A DNA stretch of 17,918 nucleotides, taken from positions 1 to 17,918 of the forward strand of contig CAJWZI010000007.1 in NCBI GenBank assembly GCA_913049615.1, written 5' to 3'. Positions within the stretch are counted from its first letter, which is position 1, and every line of letters starts with the position of its first letter. Positions 6,845 through 14,966 of this stretch are shown here, piece after piece. The notes beneath the pieces are model-generated. The model saw only the letters and a program-made list of their open reading frames with translations, had not been told where the DNA came from and ran no database searches. The translations under genes were made by a program, and so were the position numbers. The stretch is from an uncultured Alphaproteobacteria bacterium. GTDB taxonomy: Bacteria; Pseudomonadota; Alphaproteobacteria; GCA-2731375.

Positions 6845-9800
6845 CCACGCGCTTGGGCGACTTGCCTTCACTGGCCGTGCGCCGACCGACACTGATCGTG
6901 GTCCTTAATCTACTGATTATAGTCGCTGGCTTGAGCGCATTGCTAGGCGTCGAGGTTCGGGAATTGCCCGACGTCGACCGGCCGTGGGTTAGCGTTCGCG
7001 CCTTCTTTGAGGGAGCTTCACCCGAAACCATGGATGCGGAAGTAACTTCCGTTATCGAGGCCGCCGTCGCCCGCGTCGCCGGGGTGCGGGAAATCAGCTC
7101 TGCCAGCGAAGAAGACAATTCTCGTATCTGGGCCCAGTTCGCACCAAATGTAAATATCGACGTTGCCGCCAATGACGTCCGCGAAGCCGTCGCCGGCGTG
7201 GAACGCCGGTTGCCGAAAGGGGTCGATGATATTGTCGTTGTCAAGGCGGATACCAACGCTCGGCCGATCATCCGTCTAGCTTTGCGCTCCAGCCATCTGA
7301 GCCAGGAAGCCTTGACCTACCTTGCAGAGGAAGACGTAAAACCAGAATTGACTGCCATCCCAGGCGTCGCCATGGTCAATCTGTTTGGAGAAAGGAGGCG
7401 GGTTCTGCGGGTCATTGTCGACCCAATGCGTTTGGCTAGTTACCACTTGTCCATTGACGATATTTCACGGGTATTGCGTAGCACCGATATGGATGTGCCG
7501 GCAGGCAGCTTCAAATCTGAAGATCAATTGCTGCTGGTGCGGGCCGATGCCTCACTTTGGCAACCAAAGGATGTAGAGCGCCTGGCCATCAACGATCATG
7601 TCCGATTAGGCGACGTGGCACAGGCATCCTATGGCCCAAAGGAAGCGCAAAGCCATACCTTGTTAAATGGCAGCAAGGTTATTGGTCTGACCCTGGTGCG
7701 CAAGGCCAAGTCGAATACCATCGCCATCTCCGATGCAGTAGACCGATCCATTGAGAATTTAAATCGTCGCCTGAAGGGGGCGGAAGTCATCAAGATTTCG
7801 GATGACGCCCGGTTCATCCGGGGCTCTATTCGCGAGGTACTGCAAAGCTTAGGTATAGCTACATTGATTGTGATAGCTGTGATTTATGTTTTCATGAGAG
7901 CCCTGCGGCCCACGCTTATACTTGCAGCGACCATTCCCATTGCCCTTGCCGGAACCCTTGCTGCAATCTGGCTGTTGGGATTTTCCATCAACATTCTGAC
8001 ACTGCTAGCTCTCGTCTTGGCGACAGGGATGATCGTTGATGACGCCATTGTGGTAGTAGAAAATATCCAGCGACAGCGGCATTTGGGGAAACCACCGCTT
8101 GCGGCCTCCGTACTGGGCACTCGTCAGGTTTTTTTTGCCGTATTGGCGACTACAGCAACTTTAGTTTCTGTCTTCCTACCCATCGCCTTTCTGCCCAGCG
8201 TCGCCGGACGCTTGTTCAGCGAATTTGGCTTTGTCCTCGCCATTGCCGTAGGCATTTCCTCTTTTGTCGCCTTGACCCTGTGTCCCATGCTGGCCTCGCG
8301 TTTGCCCGCAAGTTGGGGGGCGCCCGATTTAGAAAGTCCAAACCTATTGACCCGCCTAGGCAATAGTATTGTTAAGGTTTACGAAAGGTTACTCGACTTC
8401 ACCTTGGGTGCACCGGTACTGATCCTTGGCCTGGCAATCTTTTCAGCCTTGGGCGCGGTGATCATTTTTCCTACCGTGGACAGGGAACTATTACCCAAGG
8501 AAGATCGAGGCGCGATCATCATTTACATGCAAGGACCTGATGGCGTCGGCCTGGACTATATGGACCGGCAATCGGCAAAGGCGGAAGCCCTGCTCCAGCC
8601 CCTAGTGGAAAGAGGCGAAGTGAGCAACATCTTTGCCATTGTGGGAAGGTGGGATTTAAACCGGGTCTACCTGCTAGCACCATTGACACACTGGTCAAAA
8701 CGCAGCCGCACCCAAAAAGAAATCGCCAAAAGCCTACGCGGCCCCTTGAAAGCTATTCCCGGTGCTACGGCACGGGTAAGTACACCCAACAGCCTGAACC
8801 TCCGCCGCTCCGGCGGGCGGTTAGAGTTCACACTGACTGGAGGGAACTACTCAGCTATCGCGTCGGCGGCTGATGCATTTCTGGCCGCCATACACAATCG
8901 GTTGCCCAATTTGGATGATCCGGAGATCGAGTATCAGCAAACTCAGCCACAACTGTCGATTAAGGTGGATCGACAACGTGCAGAAGATCTTGGTATCGCC
9001 GTGGAAGGCATTACCGCCACCTTGCGCGCTATGGTCGACGGACTGGAAGTGGCGGAGTTGAACGTAAATGACCGCACCATTCCCGTGCGCATAGAATCTG
9101 CCGCCGGCGCGATTAATGACCCCAGCGATCTGCAAAACCTGTTTGTGCGCGCATCAACAGGCAAGTTGGTGCCGCTATCTGCCTTCATCACGCTGGACGA
9201 GGTCGGCGTGGCGGCGGAACTGGACCGCGCCGGCCAGAAACGCGCCATAGAAATTGATGCTCCCCTGGCGCCGGATTATAGCCTGCAGCAAGCCATGGCG
9301 GATGTGGAAGCCCTAGCAGATGAAATCTTGCCTCCAGGCATCGGGCTACATTTTATCCGTGAGGCCGCCACATTAAAGGAAACCTCCCACGATGTGGAAA
9401 TCACCTTTGCCGTGGCAATCCTGATTGTCTTTCTGGTCCTGGCGGCCCAGTTCGAAAGCGTGTTCAGCGCTGTCGTCATTGTACTTACTGTTCCGTTTGG
9501 GTTGGCAGCAGCGGTGTTCGCCCTAAAAATTACGGATACCAGTTTGAATATATATAGTCAGATAGGCCTCGTCATGTTGGTGGGATTAATGGCCAAAAAC
9601 GGCATCCTGGTAGTGGAATTCGCAGATCAGCTACGAGACCGAGGCCAGTCAGTCAAAGATGCGGTGCGGGAGGCGGCTATCACCCGGCTGCGTCCCGTAA
9701 TGATGACAATGTTGTCGACGGTTCTAGGAGCACTGCCATTGATACTAGGTAGTGGTCCCGGTGTAGAAGCTCGCGCGGCAATTGGTTGGGTGGTGTTCGG

Positions 9801-9963
9801 CGGCCTTGGACTTGCCACAATTTTCACTCTGGTCCTGATCCCTGTTCTCTACTTTCTACTTGCTCGCTTTCGCGCACCCCGCATTCAGGCAGGGCAGCGA
9901 CTAACCGAGCAGTTGCGGCAAAGCGAAAATATGGAAGATGTGGAATACCTATCCCCGTCCTGA
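6841..9963 (+). CDS. RND (HAE1/AcrB-type) multidrug efflux permease
   Basis: 1040 residues, full length for proton-driven RND pumps of the inner membrane. TM1 is at about 17-36; two large periplasmic loops follow, and TM blocks lie at about 335-545 and 850-1008. The proton-relay residues are all present: Asp400 and Asp401 in TM4 (GMIVDDAIVVVEN) and Lys919 in TM10 (GLMAKNGILVVEF). FPTVDRELLPKEDRG (543-557) matches the conserved segment after TM7, and RPVMMTMLSTVLGALPL lies in TM11. GTG 6841 overlaps the adaptor stop as GTGA, the usual coupled arrangement. The pump should be functional and work as a trimer with the adaptor. It resembles the MexF/MdtC-like branch in general layout; substrate range cannot be predicted. 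It may export a toxic catabolic substrate of the neighbouring genes or be unrelated to them. Confidence 0.95.
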   Translation: MTTRLGDLPSLAVRRPTLIVVLNLLIIVAGLSALLGVEVRELPDVDRPWVSVRAFFEGASPETMDAEVTSVIEAAVARVAGVREISSASEEDNSRIWAQFAPNVNIDVAANDVREAVAGVERRLPKGVDDIVVVKADTNARPIIRLALRSSHLSQEALTYLAEEDVKPELTAIPGVAMVNLFGERRRVLRVIVDPMRLASYHLSIDDISRVLRSTDMDVPAGSFKSEDQLLLVRADASLWQPKDVERLAINDHVRLGDVAQASYGPKEAQSHTLLNGSKVIGLTLVRKAKSNTIAISDAVDRSIENLNRRLKGAEVIKISDDARFIRGSIREVLQSLGIATLIVIAVIYVFMRALRPTLILAATIPIALAGTLAAIWLLGFSINILTLLALVLATGMIVDDAIVVVENIQRQRHLGKPPLAASVLGTRQVFFAVLATTATLVSVFLPIAFLPSVAGRLFSEFGFVLAIAVGISSFVALTLCPMLASRLPASWGAPDLESPNLLTRLGNSIVKVYERLLDFTLGAPVLILGLAIFSALGAVIIFPTVDRELLPKEDRGAIIIYMQGPDGVGLDYMDRQSAKAEALLQPLVERGEVSNIFAIVGRWDLNRVYLLAPLTHWSKRSRTQKEIAKSLRGPLKAIPGATARVSTPNSLNLRRSGGRLEFTLTGGNYSAIASAADAFLAAIHNRLPNLDDPEIEYQQTQPQLSIKVDRQRAEDLGIAVEGITATLRAMVDGLEVAELNVNDRTIPVRIESAAGAINDPSDLQNLFVRASTGKLVPLSAFITLDEVGVAAELDRAGQKRAIEIDAPLAPDYSLQQAMADVEALADEILPPGIGLHFIREAATLKETSHDVEITFAVAILIVFLVLAAQFESVFSAVVIVLTVPFGLAAAVFALKITDTSLNIYSQIGLVMLVGLMAKNGILVVEFADQLRDRGQSVKDAVREAAITRLRPVMMTMLSTVLGALPLILGSGPGVEARAAIGWVVFGGLGLATIFTLVLIPVLYFLLARFRAPRIQAGQRLTEQLRQSENMEDVEYLSPS

Positions 9964-9966
9964 ATT

Positions 9967-9980
9967 AGCCGCTTACGGCT
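9967..9980 (+). terminator. Weak hairpin after the efflux operon
   Basis: AGCCG-CTTA-CGGCT, a perfect 5-bp stem 3 bp after the permease stop, followed by TCTTAAA. The stem is short and the T tract poor, so this is only a possible terminator. The rest of the 106-bp gap to the convergent dehydrogenase is AT-rich with no other structure seen. Confidence 0.3.
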
Positions 9981-10069
9981 TCTTAAACTAATCAATCATG
10001 CCGTTGAAAACAAATTGCACGTTAACAAAGTACACAATACGAAAATCAATTGTGGCAACCGGAATTTGG

Positions 10070-11230
10070 TTAATAGTTCCTGGGTAACGGTTTGTAGATA
10101 AACTCCTCGCCCAGTGCGGCAATATTGGCGGCACCCATCTGTGCCATGACCAGATCGACTTCGTTGTTCAGAATGCCGATGGCCTTTGCGGCACCTGGTT
10201 TGCCGCCGGCTGTCAGTCCATATAACGTAGCGCGCCCGGTGAACACAAACTTGGCTCCTAGGCAGAGGGCGGTGACGATATCTGAACCGCGTTGAACACC
10301 GCTGTCCAGCATCACAGTCAAGCGATCACCAACGGCGGCAACGATACCGGGCAACACCTCCAAGGAGGCAGGAGATCGATCCAATTGACGAGCGCCGTGG
10401 TTCGAAACCACGATGCCGTCCACGCCCACTTCGGCGGCCTTTACTGCATCGTCCACATGCATGATGCCCTTAATGACCAAGTTCCGGGGCCAAAGATCGC
10501 GATAGCGCGCGATGTTGTCCCAGGTCAGTGGCGCGGTTACCTGGGCGGTGACTAGATTTGCTACATCGTCTGCAGTGGCTCCGTCCTTAGCGTAGGGCAG
10601 CCAATTCTTGATCATGGGCATACCCTGACGAAGATAGCCCATCATCCAACTTGGATGGCTTAGCGCATCCAACCTGGTCTCCAAGGACATTTTTAATGGC
10701 CGCGTAAAGCCATTTCGGGTGTTGCGCTCACGATTGGAATGCACCGGCACGTCCACAGTCACCACAAGAGTAGACAGGCCCACAGCCTCAGCCCGCCGGA
10801 TCATATCCTCCGAAACGGTGTTGTCTCGCGCGGCGTAAAGTTGAAACCAGCCATGTTCGGGAGCGGTTTCACCCAGTTCTTCGACGGTGCAATTGGCAGA
10901 ACCTGACATAACGAACGGGATGTTGGCATTTCTCGCCGCCGCCGCCAGCATCAGGTCACCGCCTGGCCGAAACAAGCCGATTAGGCCCGTAGGCGAAACA
11001 CCGAAAGGGCCGTCGTAGGTGTGGCCAAACAGTTCCGTCTTTTTGTCGACGCCGTCAATGTTACGCATATAACGCGGCACTAGGGGAGTGTCGCGAAAGG
11101 CTTGCTGGTTACGGTCCAAACCGACTTCATCTTCGACACCACCTTCGATGAAATCGAAGGCTATCTTCGGCAGACGGTGTTTCGCAAGCTTGCGCAGATC
11201 TTCGTAGTTGATGGCGTCATCGATACCCAT
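10070..11230 (-). CDS. FMN-dependent alpha-hydroxy-acid dehydrogenase/oxidase (LldD/glycolate oxidase family)
   Basis: 386 residues from ATG 11230, a TIM barrel that oxidises L-2-hydroxy acids to 2-oxo acids. By alignment to spinach glycolate oxidase the active-site set is nearly complete: Tyr132 (FQLY), Asp160 and Arg167 (TVDVPVHSNRER), Lys254 (VIKG), His278 and Arg281 (SNHGARQLD), Asp309 (LDSG) and Arg333 (TGRA). The exception is the N-terminal FDFIEGG, where Phe27 replaces the Tyr that helps bind the substrate carboxylate. The start at MGIDDAINYEDL is chosen because it matches the family N terminus. A GTG at 11284 would add 18 atypical residues, although the purine-rich site before 11230 is rather far (10-13 nt). 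The gene diverges from an NHL-propeller gene. Substrate could be lactate, glycolate, mandelate or a longer hydroxy acid. Confidence 0.92.
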   Translation of the reverse strand: MGIDDAINYEDLRKLAKHRLPKIAFDFIEGGVEDEVGLDRNQQAFRDTPLVPRYMRNIDGVDKKTELFGHTYDGPFGVSPTGLIGLFRPGGDLMLAAAARNANIPFVMSGSANCTVEELGETAPEHGWFQLYAARDNTVSEDMIRRAEAVGLSTLVVTVDVPVHSNRERNTRNGFTRPLKMSLETRLDALSHPSWMMGYLRQGMPMIKNWLPYAKDGATADDVANLVTAQVTAPLTWDNIARYRDLWPRNLVIKGIMHVDDAVKAAEVGVDGIVVSNHGARQLDRSPASLEVLPGIVAAVGDRLTVMLDSGVQRGSDIVTALCLGAKFVFTGRATLYGLTAGGKPGAAKAIGILNNEVDLVMAQMGAANIAALGEEFIYKPLPRNY

Positions 11231-11356
11231 GTTGTGCCCGTCCCCTCCCTCAATTTTCTGAAAGCATATTGTCTCCATCAGCACCCTAGGCCAAGTGGTG
11301 CTTCACAGTGGAGCCACTATAAGCGAAAATAGATCCTTAAAGTGGAAGGATTAGAC
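11231..11356. promoter_or_regulatory. Divergent intergenic region with a 12-bp palindrome
   Basis: 126 bp between divergent starts. It contains AGTGG-AG-CCACT (11307-11318), a near-perfect palindrome, and a looser pair GCACC (11281-11285) / GGTGC (11297-11301). On the + strand TTCACA (11302-11307) and GAAAAT (11325-11330) are 17 bp apart and could be a weak sigma-70 promoter; the palindrome lies inside that spacer, as an operator might. Promoter call is tentative. Confidence 0.35.
11346..11350 (+). promoter_or_regulatory. Ribosome binding site deciding the NHL protein start
   Basis: AAGGA with a 6-nt spacer to ATG 11357. The in-frame GTG at 11342 overlaps this site and is therefore unlikely to be the start. 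Confidence 0.6.
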
Positions 11357-12319
11357 ATGACACTGACATTGGGCACGGGCGAATACCAGTACCGCGTGAA
11401 CGAAACCTGGGCAAATTTGCCCGACGGCTGGGAATTTCGCGACGTGGCCGGCGTAGCGGTCGATGACAAAGACAATGTCTACGTCTTCAATCGGGGGGAA
11501 CACCCGATGATGATTTTCGATCAAAAGGGGAACTTTCTACGATCCTGGGGCGAGGGCCTATTCGTCCGGGCCCATGGTCTGCACATTGGTCCGGATCAAT
11601 CTATCTATTGCACTGACGACGGTGATCACACAGTGCGCAAATGTACTCTGGACGGGAAAGTATTGCTGGAGATCGGCATCCCGGGAAAGCCAACCCCCTA
11701 CATGAGTGGTGAGCCATTTCATCGTTGCACCCATACCGCCCTGTCACCTGACGATCATATCTTTGTCTCTGACGGCTACGGTAACTCAAGGGTCCACAAG
11801 TATACCCCCGACGGCAAGCTAGTGATGTCCTGGGGGGAGCCGGGGACCGATCCAGGTCAATTCAATATTGTGCATAATATAGTCGCCGATGATGACGGCT
11901 GGATCTATGTGGCGGACCGCGAAAACCATCGAGTACAGGTGTTCGACACCAACGGCAAATACGAAGCGCAATGGAACAATCTGCACCGCCCCTGCGGCCT
12001 GTTCATGCCGCGCGGCGAATGCCCCCACTGTTTCATTGGCGAGCTAGGCCCGGGCATGCCCGTGAACCGCAATATGGCAAACCTTGGCCCACGCCTGACA
12101 ATCGTCGACACGAAGGGAAATCGCATCGCTCGCCTGGGTGGTGAAGAAGGTCTAGTCAACGAACCGGGCAAGTTCATGGCACCCCACGGACTAGCCGTGG
12201 ATTCTCAGGGCGACATCTATGTCGGCGAAGTAAGCTATACCAACTGGCCTTCATCTTTCGGCGACGAACCCATACCCAAATTTCTACACACCTTGAAGAA
12301 ATTGGAGAGGGTCAGTTAA
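11357..12319 (+). CDS. NHL-repeat six-bladed propeller, peptidyl-amidoglycolate lyase-like
   Basis: 320 residues forming six NHL-type blades, each with an inner strand, an Asp/Gly turn and an I/V-Y-V-x-D/N strand: blades begin near 30 (AGVAVDDKDNVYVFNR), 72, 125, 172 (VHNIVADDDGWIYVADRENHRVQVF), 212 and 276 (PHGLAVDSQGDIYVGE). At the same inner-strand position the residues are Ala31, His73, His126, His173, Cys213 and His277, so a ring of histidines faces the central channel. Peptidyl-alpha-hydroxyglycine alpha-amidating lyase uses three such histidines for zinc, and annotation pipelines often call these bacterial proteins PAL-like. No signal peptide is seen, so it is probably cytoplasmic, unlike animal PAL. 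It ends 8 bp inside the convergent deacetylase-fold gene. The fold is firm; lyase activity is inferred. Confidence 0.85.
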   Translation: MTLTLGTGEYQYRVNETWANLPDGWEFRDVAGVAVDDKDNVYVFNRGEHPMMIFDQKGNFLRSWGEGLFVRAHGLHIGPDQSIYCTDDGDHTVRKCTLDGKVLLEIGIPGKPTPYMSGEPFHRCTHTALSPDDHIFVSDGYGNSRVHKYTPDGKLVMSWGEPGTDPGQFNIVHNIVADDDGWIYVADRENHRVQVFDTNGKYEAQWNNLHRPCGLFMPRGECPHCFIGELGPGMPVNRNMANLGPRLTIVDTKGNRIARLGGEEGLVNEPGKFMAPHGLAVDSQGDIYVGEVSYTNWPSSFGDEPIPKFLHTLKKLERVS

Positions 12320-13136
12320 AAGGAGCCCGATCATTATACAACCTGGCGGCGTCTTCCATGGTCATGAATTCAGCGCCCAGGTCACGGACCTTGTCGATCA
12401 AACGTTCCAGCATGAGCATCCGATGGCCACGGCCGATTACATACGGGTGGCAGGTATAGGTCAGAATGCCCCAATCCGTTATGCGGGTCATATAAATGAA
12501 ATCATCCACCCAGTTCTCCAGCACGCTGTTGGCGTTTCTGTGGCCAGGCCGTGACCCCGCCATTTCGAAATGCGGATGATCGTCCTGTGACCAACTAATA
12601 GGCATTTCAATCAGCCGAGTTGTTTGGCCAAATTCCATGGGTTTCTGTAGATCGATCACATCTCCTTGACGGGCGCGGTAGGGAGAATAGTCGTGCCCCA
12701 TCATTGAGCTTTCATAATAGAATTTATGTTTCAAAAGCAAATCCAAGGTATGGGCGCTTAAGTCCCAAGCAGGCGAGCGGTAACCTCGAGCCTTTTGCCC
12801 CGATAAACTTTCGATACATTCATTGCCCCGTATCAGCTCCGCTTCTTCCTCATCCCGGTCAAGCGACGCCGGTTGGCGGTGCGTCCAGCCGTGGTGGCCA
12901 ATTTCATGGCCGCCTTCGACCACCTGGGAACAAATTTCTGGATAGGTCTCTATAGTGAAACCGGGAATGAACCAGGTACTAGAAATGTTTCTAGCTCTCA
13001 GAAGAGAAAGGATACGTGCCGCCCCCACTGCGCCGAATTCACCGCGCGAAATTAGTGTGGGCGTAATATGGCCACGGGCAATGTGCCCAGACATCACATC
13101 AAAATCAAATGTCAAACAAACGATGTGCCTCGCCAT
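12312..13136 (-). CDS. Polysaccharide deacetylase-fold amidohydrolase, PuuE-like
   Basis: 274 residues of the NodB-homology, carbohydrate esterase 4 fold. Metal and catalytic motifs are clear: TFDFD (9-13) with Asp11/Asp13, HHGWTH (81-86) giving the His82-x3-His86 pair, RGYRSPAW (117-124), and TCHPYVIGRGHR (228-239). The last motif (HP..IGR..R) is typical of the PuuE allantoinase, cyclic-imide hydrolase and HP0310 branch rather than secreted chitin deacetylases. There is no signal peptide, so it probably works in the cytoplasm on a small C-N substrate such as a cyclic amide, imide or ureide. ATG 13136 follows a GAGAG-type site. It lies 17 bp after an alpha/beta-hydrolase gene in the same operon and overlaps the convergent NHL gene by 8 bp. 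Polysaccharide deacetylation remains possible. Confidence 0.9.
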   Translation of the reverse strand: MARHIVCLTFDFDVMSGHIARGHITPTLISRGEFGAVGAARILSLLRARNISSTWFIPGFTIETYPEICSQVVEGGHEIGHHGWTHRQPASLDRDEEEAELIRGNECIESLSGQKARGYRSPAWDLSAHTLDLLLKHKFYYESSMMGHDYSPYRARQGDVIDLQKPMEFGQTTRLIEMPISWSQDDHPHFEMAGSRPGHRNANSVLENWVDDFIYMTRITDWGILTYTCHPYVIGRGHRMLMLERLIDKVRDLGAEFMTMEDAARLYNDRAPFN

Positions 13137-13153
13137 GAATTTTCTCTCTTTCG

Positions 13154-13996
13154 TTAACTACCAGACGAATTTTGTGGCGAACCTTCGGTTGACGCAACGC
13201 GTTTCAGGAAGTCCCGCAAAATAATATTAAATTCCGCCCCGCGCTCGATGTTCACCAAATGGCCCGCCCCATCAACAATGGCCAGTTCCGCACCAGAAAT
13301 TTTTTGCTGCATTTTTCGGCCGATCTCAGGCGGAGTCAAATTGTCCTCGGCGCCGTAGATAAGTTGCACGGGAACCGCGACCGTTGATAAATCCACTGGC
13401 CGGTTGTAACGGGCCGTGGCCTCGATGGTCTTGATGTAACTCCCTTTGTGCAAGGCCTCGATGCTGGTCACCAGGCGCTGGAAATGTTCCGGTTTGCCAG
13501 TTTTACTGATCAGGGTACGGGCGAGAGGTTCCCCCATTTCTCGCAAGCTCTTGCCAGCTAACAACGGCCCTTTGCGCAGATTGATGAATTCATCCATCTT
13601 CTCAGGCGGCAAGTTAGGCGTGGTACCGGGAAATGTATCACACAGCACCATTGCCCGAACACGTTCAGGATATCGAAAATAGACATCCTGGCTGATCCGG
13701 CCGCCCATAGACAATCCCACCAACGTTATCGAAGGAATCACCAGATGATCCAATAAGCGCACGACGTCATCGGCGAACTGGGCAAAATTCAGCTGCCCCT
13801 CATAGTCCTCTGATCGTCCGTAACCGCGAGCGTCCCAAGCGATAGCACGGTTTGTGGGGGCGCAAGCCAGTAATTGTTCGCCCCAATTTGTCCGATTGCC
13901 CCCAATACCGTGTAAGAACAGAACCGGCGGCCCCGCACCGGCCTCGTCATAGGCAATCCTTGGCACACCGGGGACAAAGTTGGTGCGTATTTCCAT
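13154..13996 (-). CDS. Alpha/beta-fold hydrolase, PcaD-like
   Basis: 280 residues from ATG 13996. The triad is complete: nucleophile Ser96 in VGLSMGG, Asp218 in YGAEDN, and His246 in GAGHLVN; the oxyanion motif FLHGIGG starts at 27. The overall layout (WDARGYGRS, LLDHL, AMVLCDTFPG) resembles 3-oxoadipate enol-lactonase and related C-C or ester hydrolases, so lactone or ester hydrolysis is a fair guess. Neither ATG 13996 nor ATG 14017 has a visible Shine-Dalgarno site; 13996 is preferred because it matches a normal family N terminus, but 14017 is possible. A 330-residue version starting at 14146 would run far into the divergent reductase gene and is rejected. It is followed after 17 bp by the PuuE-like gene. 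Confidence 0.9.
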   Translation of the reverse strand: MEIRTNFVPGVPRIAYDEAGAGPPVLFLHGIGGNRTNWGEQLLACAPTNRAIAWDARGYGRSEDYEGQLNFAQFADDVVRLLDHLVIPSITLVGLSMGGRISQDVYFRYPERVRAMVLCDTFPGTTPNLPPEKMDEFINLRKGPLLAGKSLREMGEPLARTLISKTGKPEHFQRLVTSIEALHKGSYIKTIEATARYNRPVDLSTVAVPVQLIYGAEDNLTPPEIGRKMQQKISGAELAIVDGAGHLVNIERGAEFNIILRDFLKRVASTEGSPQNSSGS

Positions 13997-14039
13997 GGAC
14001 AACACGTTACAATACATATGTTGATCAGGGGAGAGTGGA
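13997..14039. promoter_or_regulatory. Very short divergent region, hydrolase / aldo-keto reductase
   Basis: 43 bp between divergent starts. It holds TACAAT (14008-14013), a plausible -10 for the + reductase without a good -35, the 8-bp palindrome ACATATGT (14014-14021), and the reductase ribosome site GGGGAG (14028-14033, 6-nt spacer to ATG 14040). Nothing comparable is seen for the hydrolase. Confidence 0.3.
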
Positions 14040-14963
14040 ATGGAAAGACGTATTCTTGGCAAGACCGGGTTGCAGGTTTCTCCGTTAGGTTTCGGAGGCG
14101 CTCCCGTTGGATTTCTTGAAACCGAACAAAAGGCGGTTGCTACCATTCTAAACGAATTGTTGGATCAAGGTGTTAATCTGATCGATACGGCCGCCAGATA
14201 TGACGGCTCGGAAGAGATGATTGGCAAGACAATCAGCCACCGACGAGACGATTATGTGCTGGTGTCCAAATGCGGTCATGCCATGGATGGCGTCAAGGGC
14301 GCGGCCTGGTCAGAAGATGTAATCCTCAACACTATCGATCGGGCCTTGCTCCGGCTGCAAACAGATCATCTGGATGTCATGCTGCTTCATACCTGCGATT
14401 TTGAAACCCTGCAGAGAGGGGAAGCCGTCGGCGCCCTGATCAAGGCACAGAAAACCGGTAAAATTCGCTTCCTTGGCTTTGCAGGCGACAACGAATCTGC
14501 CTCCTACGCGGCTGGTTTGGAGGATATATCGGTGATCGAAACCTCCATCAATATCTGCGACCAGGCAAATATTGATCATGTGCTGCCAGTTTGCCGAGAA
14601 AACAACGTGGGCGTGTTGTCAAAGCGTTCCATCGCCAACGCCGCCTGGAAAGGAGCCGCCAACCAAGAAGGCATGTACATCAACTACGCCGAAAACTACG
14701 CCCAACGCTTGGCAAAAATGGGGCTTGCACCTCAGGACCTTGGTTTTGGCGCCAATGACTGGCCCGAGATAGCATTGCGTTTCACACTGTCCCAGCCCGG
14801 TTTGGATTGCGCCATTGTCGGTACTACAAAGGCAAGTAGCCTGGCAACCAACCTGGAAGCTGCCGAAAAGGGTCCTTTACCAGACGACATCATGAAAAAG
14901 ATTAGAGCCGCATTTCAATTGGCTGAAAGCGCCAGTGGGGAAAACTGGGCCGGACTGCAATAA
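14040..14963 (+). CDS. Aldo/keto reductase
   Basis: 307 residues, the usual TIM-barrel length for NAD(P)H-dependent aldo/keto reductases. The catalytic tetrad is complete: Asp49 in NLIDTAARY, Tyr54, Lys77 in LVSKCG and His117 in MLLHTCD. The N terminus (RRILGKTGLQVSPLGFGG) and the C-terminal cofactor segment around CAIVGTT are typical of the AKR families for small aldehydes, ketones or sugar lactones. ATG 14040 has a strong GGGGAG site. It is a single-gene + unit: it diverges from the hydrolase/deacetylase operon and its stop lies 3 bp from the stop of the convergent aldolase gene. It may reduce an aldehyde released by that aldolase, but this is only suggested by position. Confidence 0.93.
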   Translation: MERRILGKTGLQVSPLGFGGAPVGFLETEQKAVATILNELLDQGVNLIDTAARYDGSEEMIGKTISHRRDDYVLVSKCGHAMDGVKGAAWSEDVILNTIDRALLRLQTDHLDVMLLHTCDFETLQRGEAVGALIKAQKTGKIRFLGFAGDNESASYAAGLEDISVIETSINICDQANIDHVLPVCRENNVGVLSKRSIANAAWKGAANQEGMYINYAENYAQRLAKMGLAPQDLGFGANDWPEIALRFTLSQPGLDCAIVGTTKASSLATNLEAAEKGPLPDDIMKKIRAAFQLAESASGENWAGLQ

Positions 14964-14966
14964 TGC

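Noticed and set aside
13997..14146. 50-residue N-terminal extension of the alpha/beta-hydrolase
   Set aside because: It overlaps the divergent reductase coding region by over 100 bp and reads as antisense of it.
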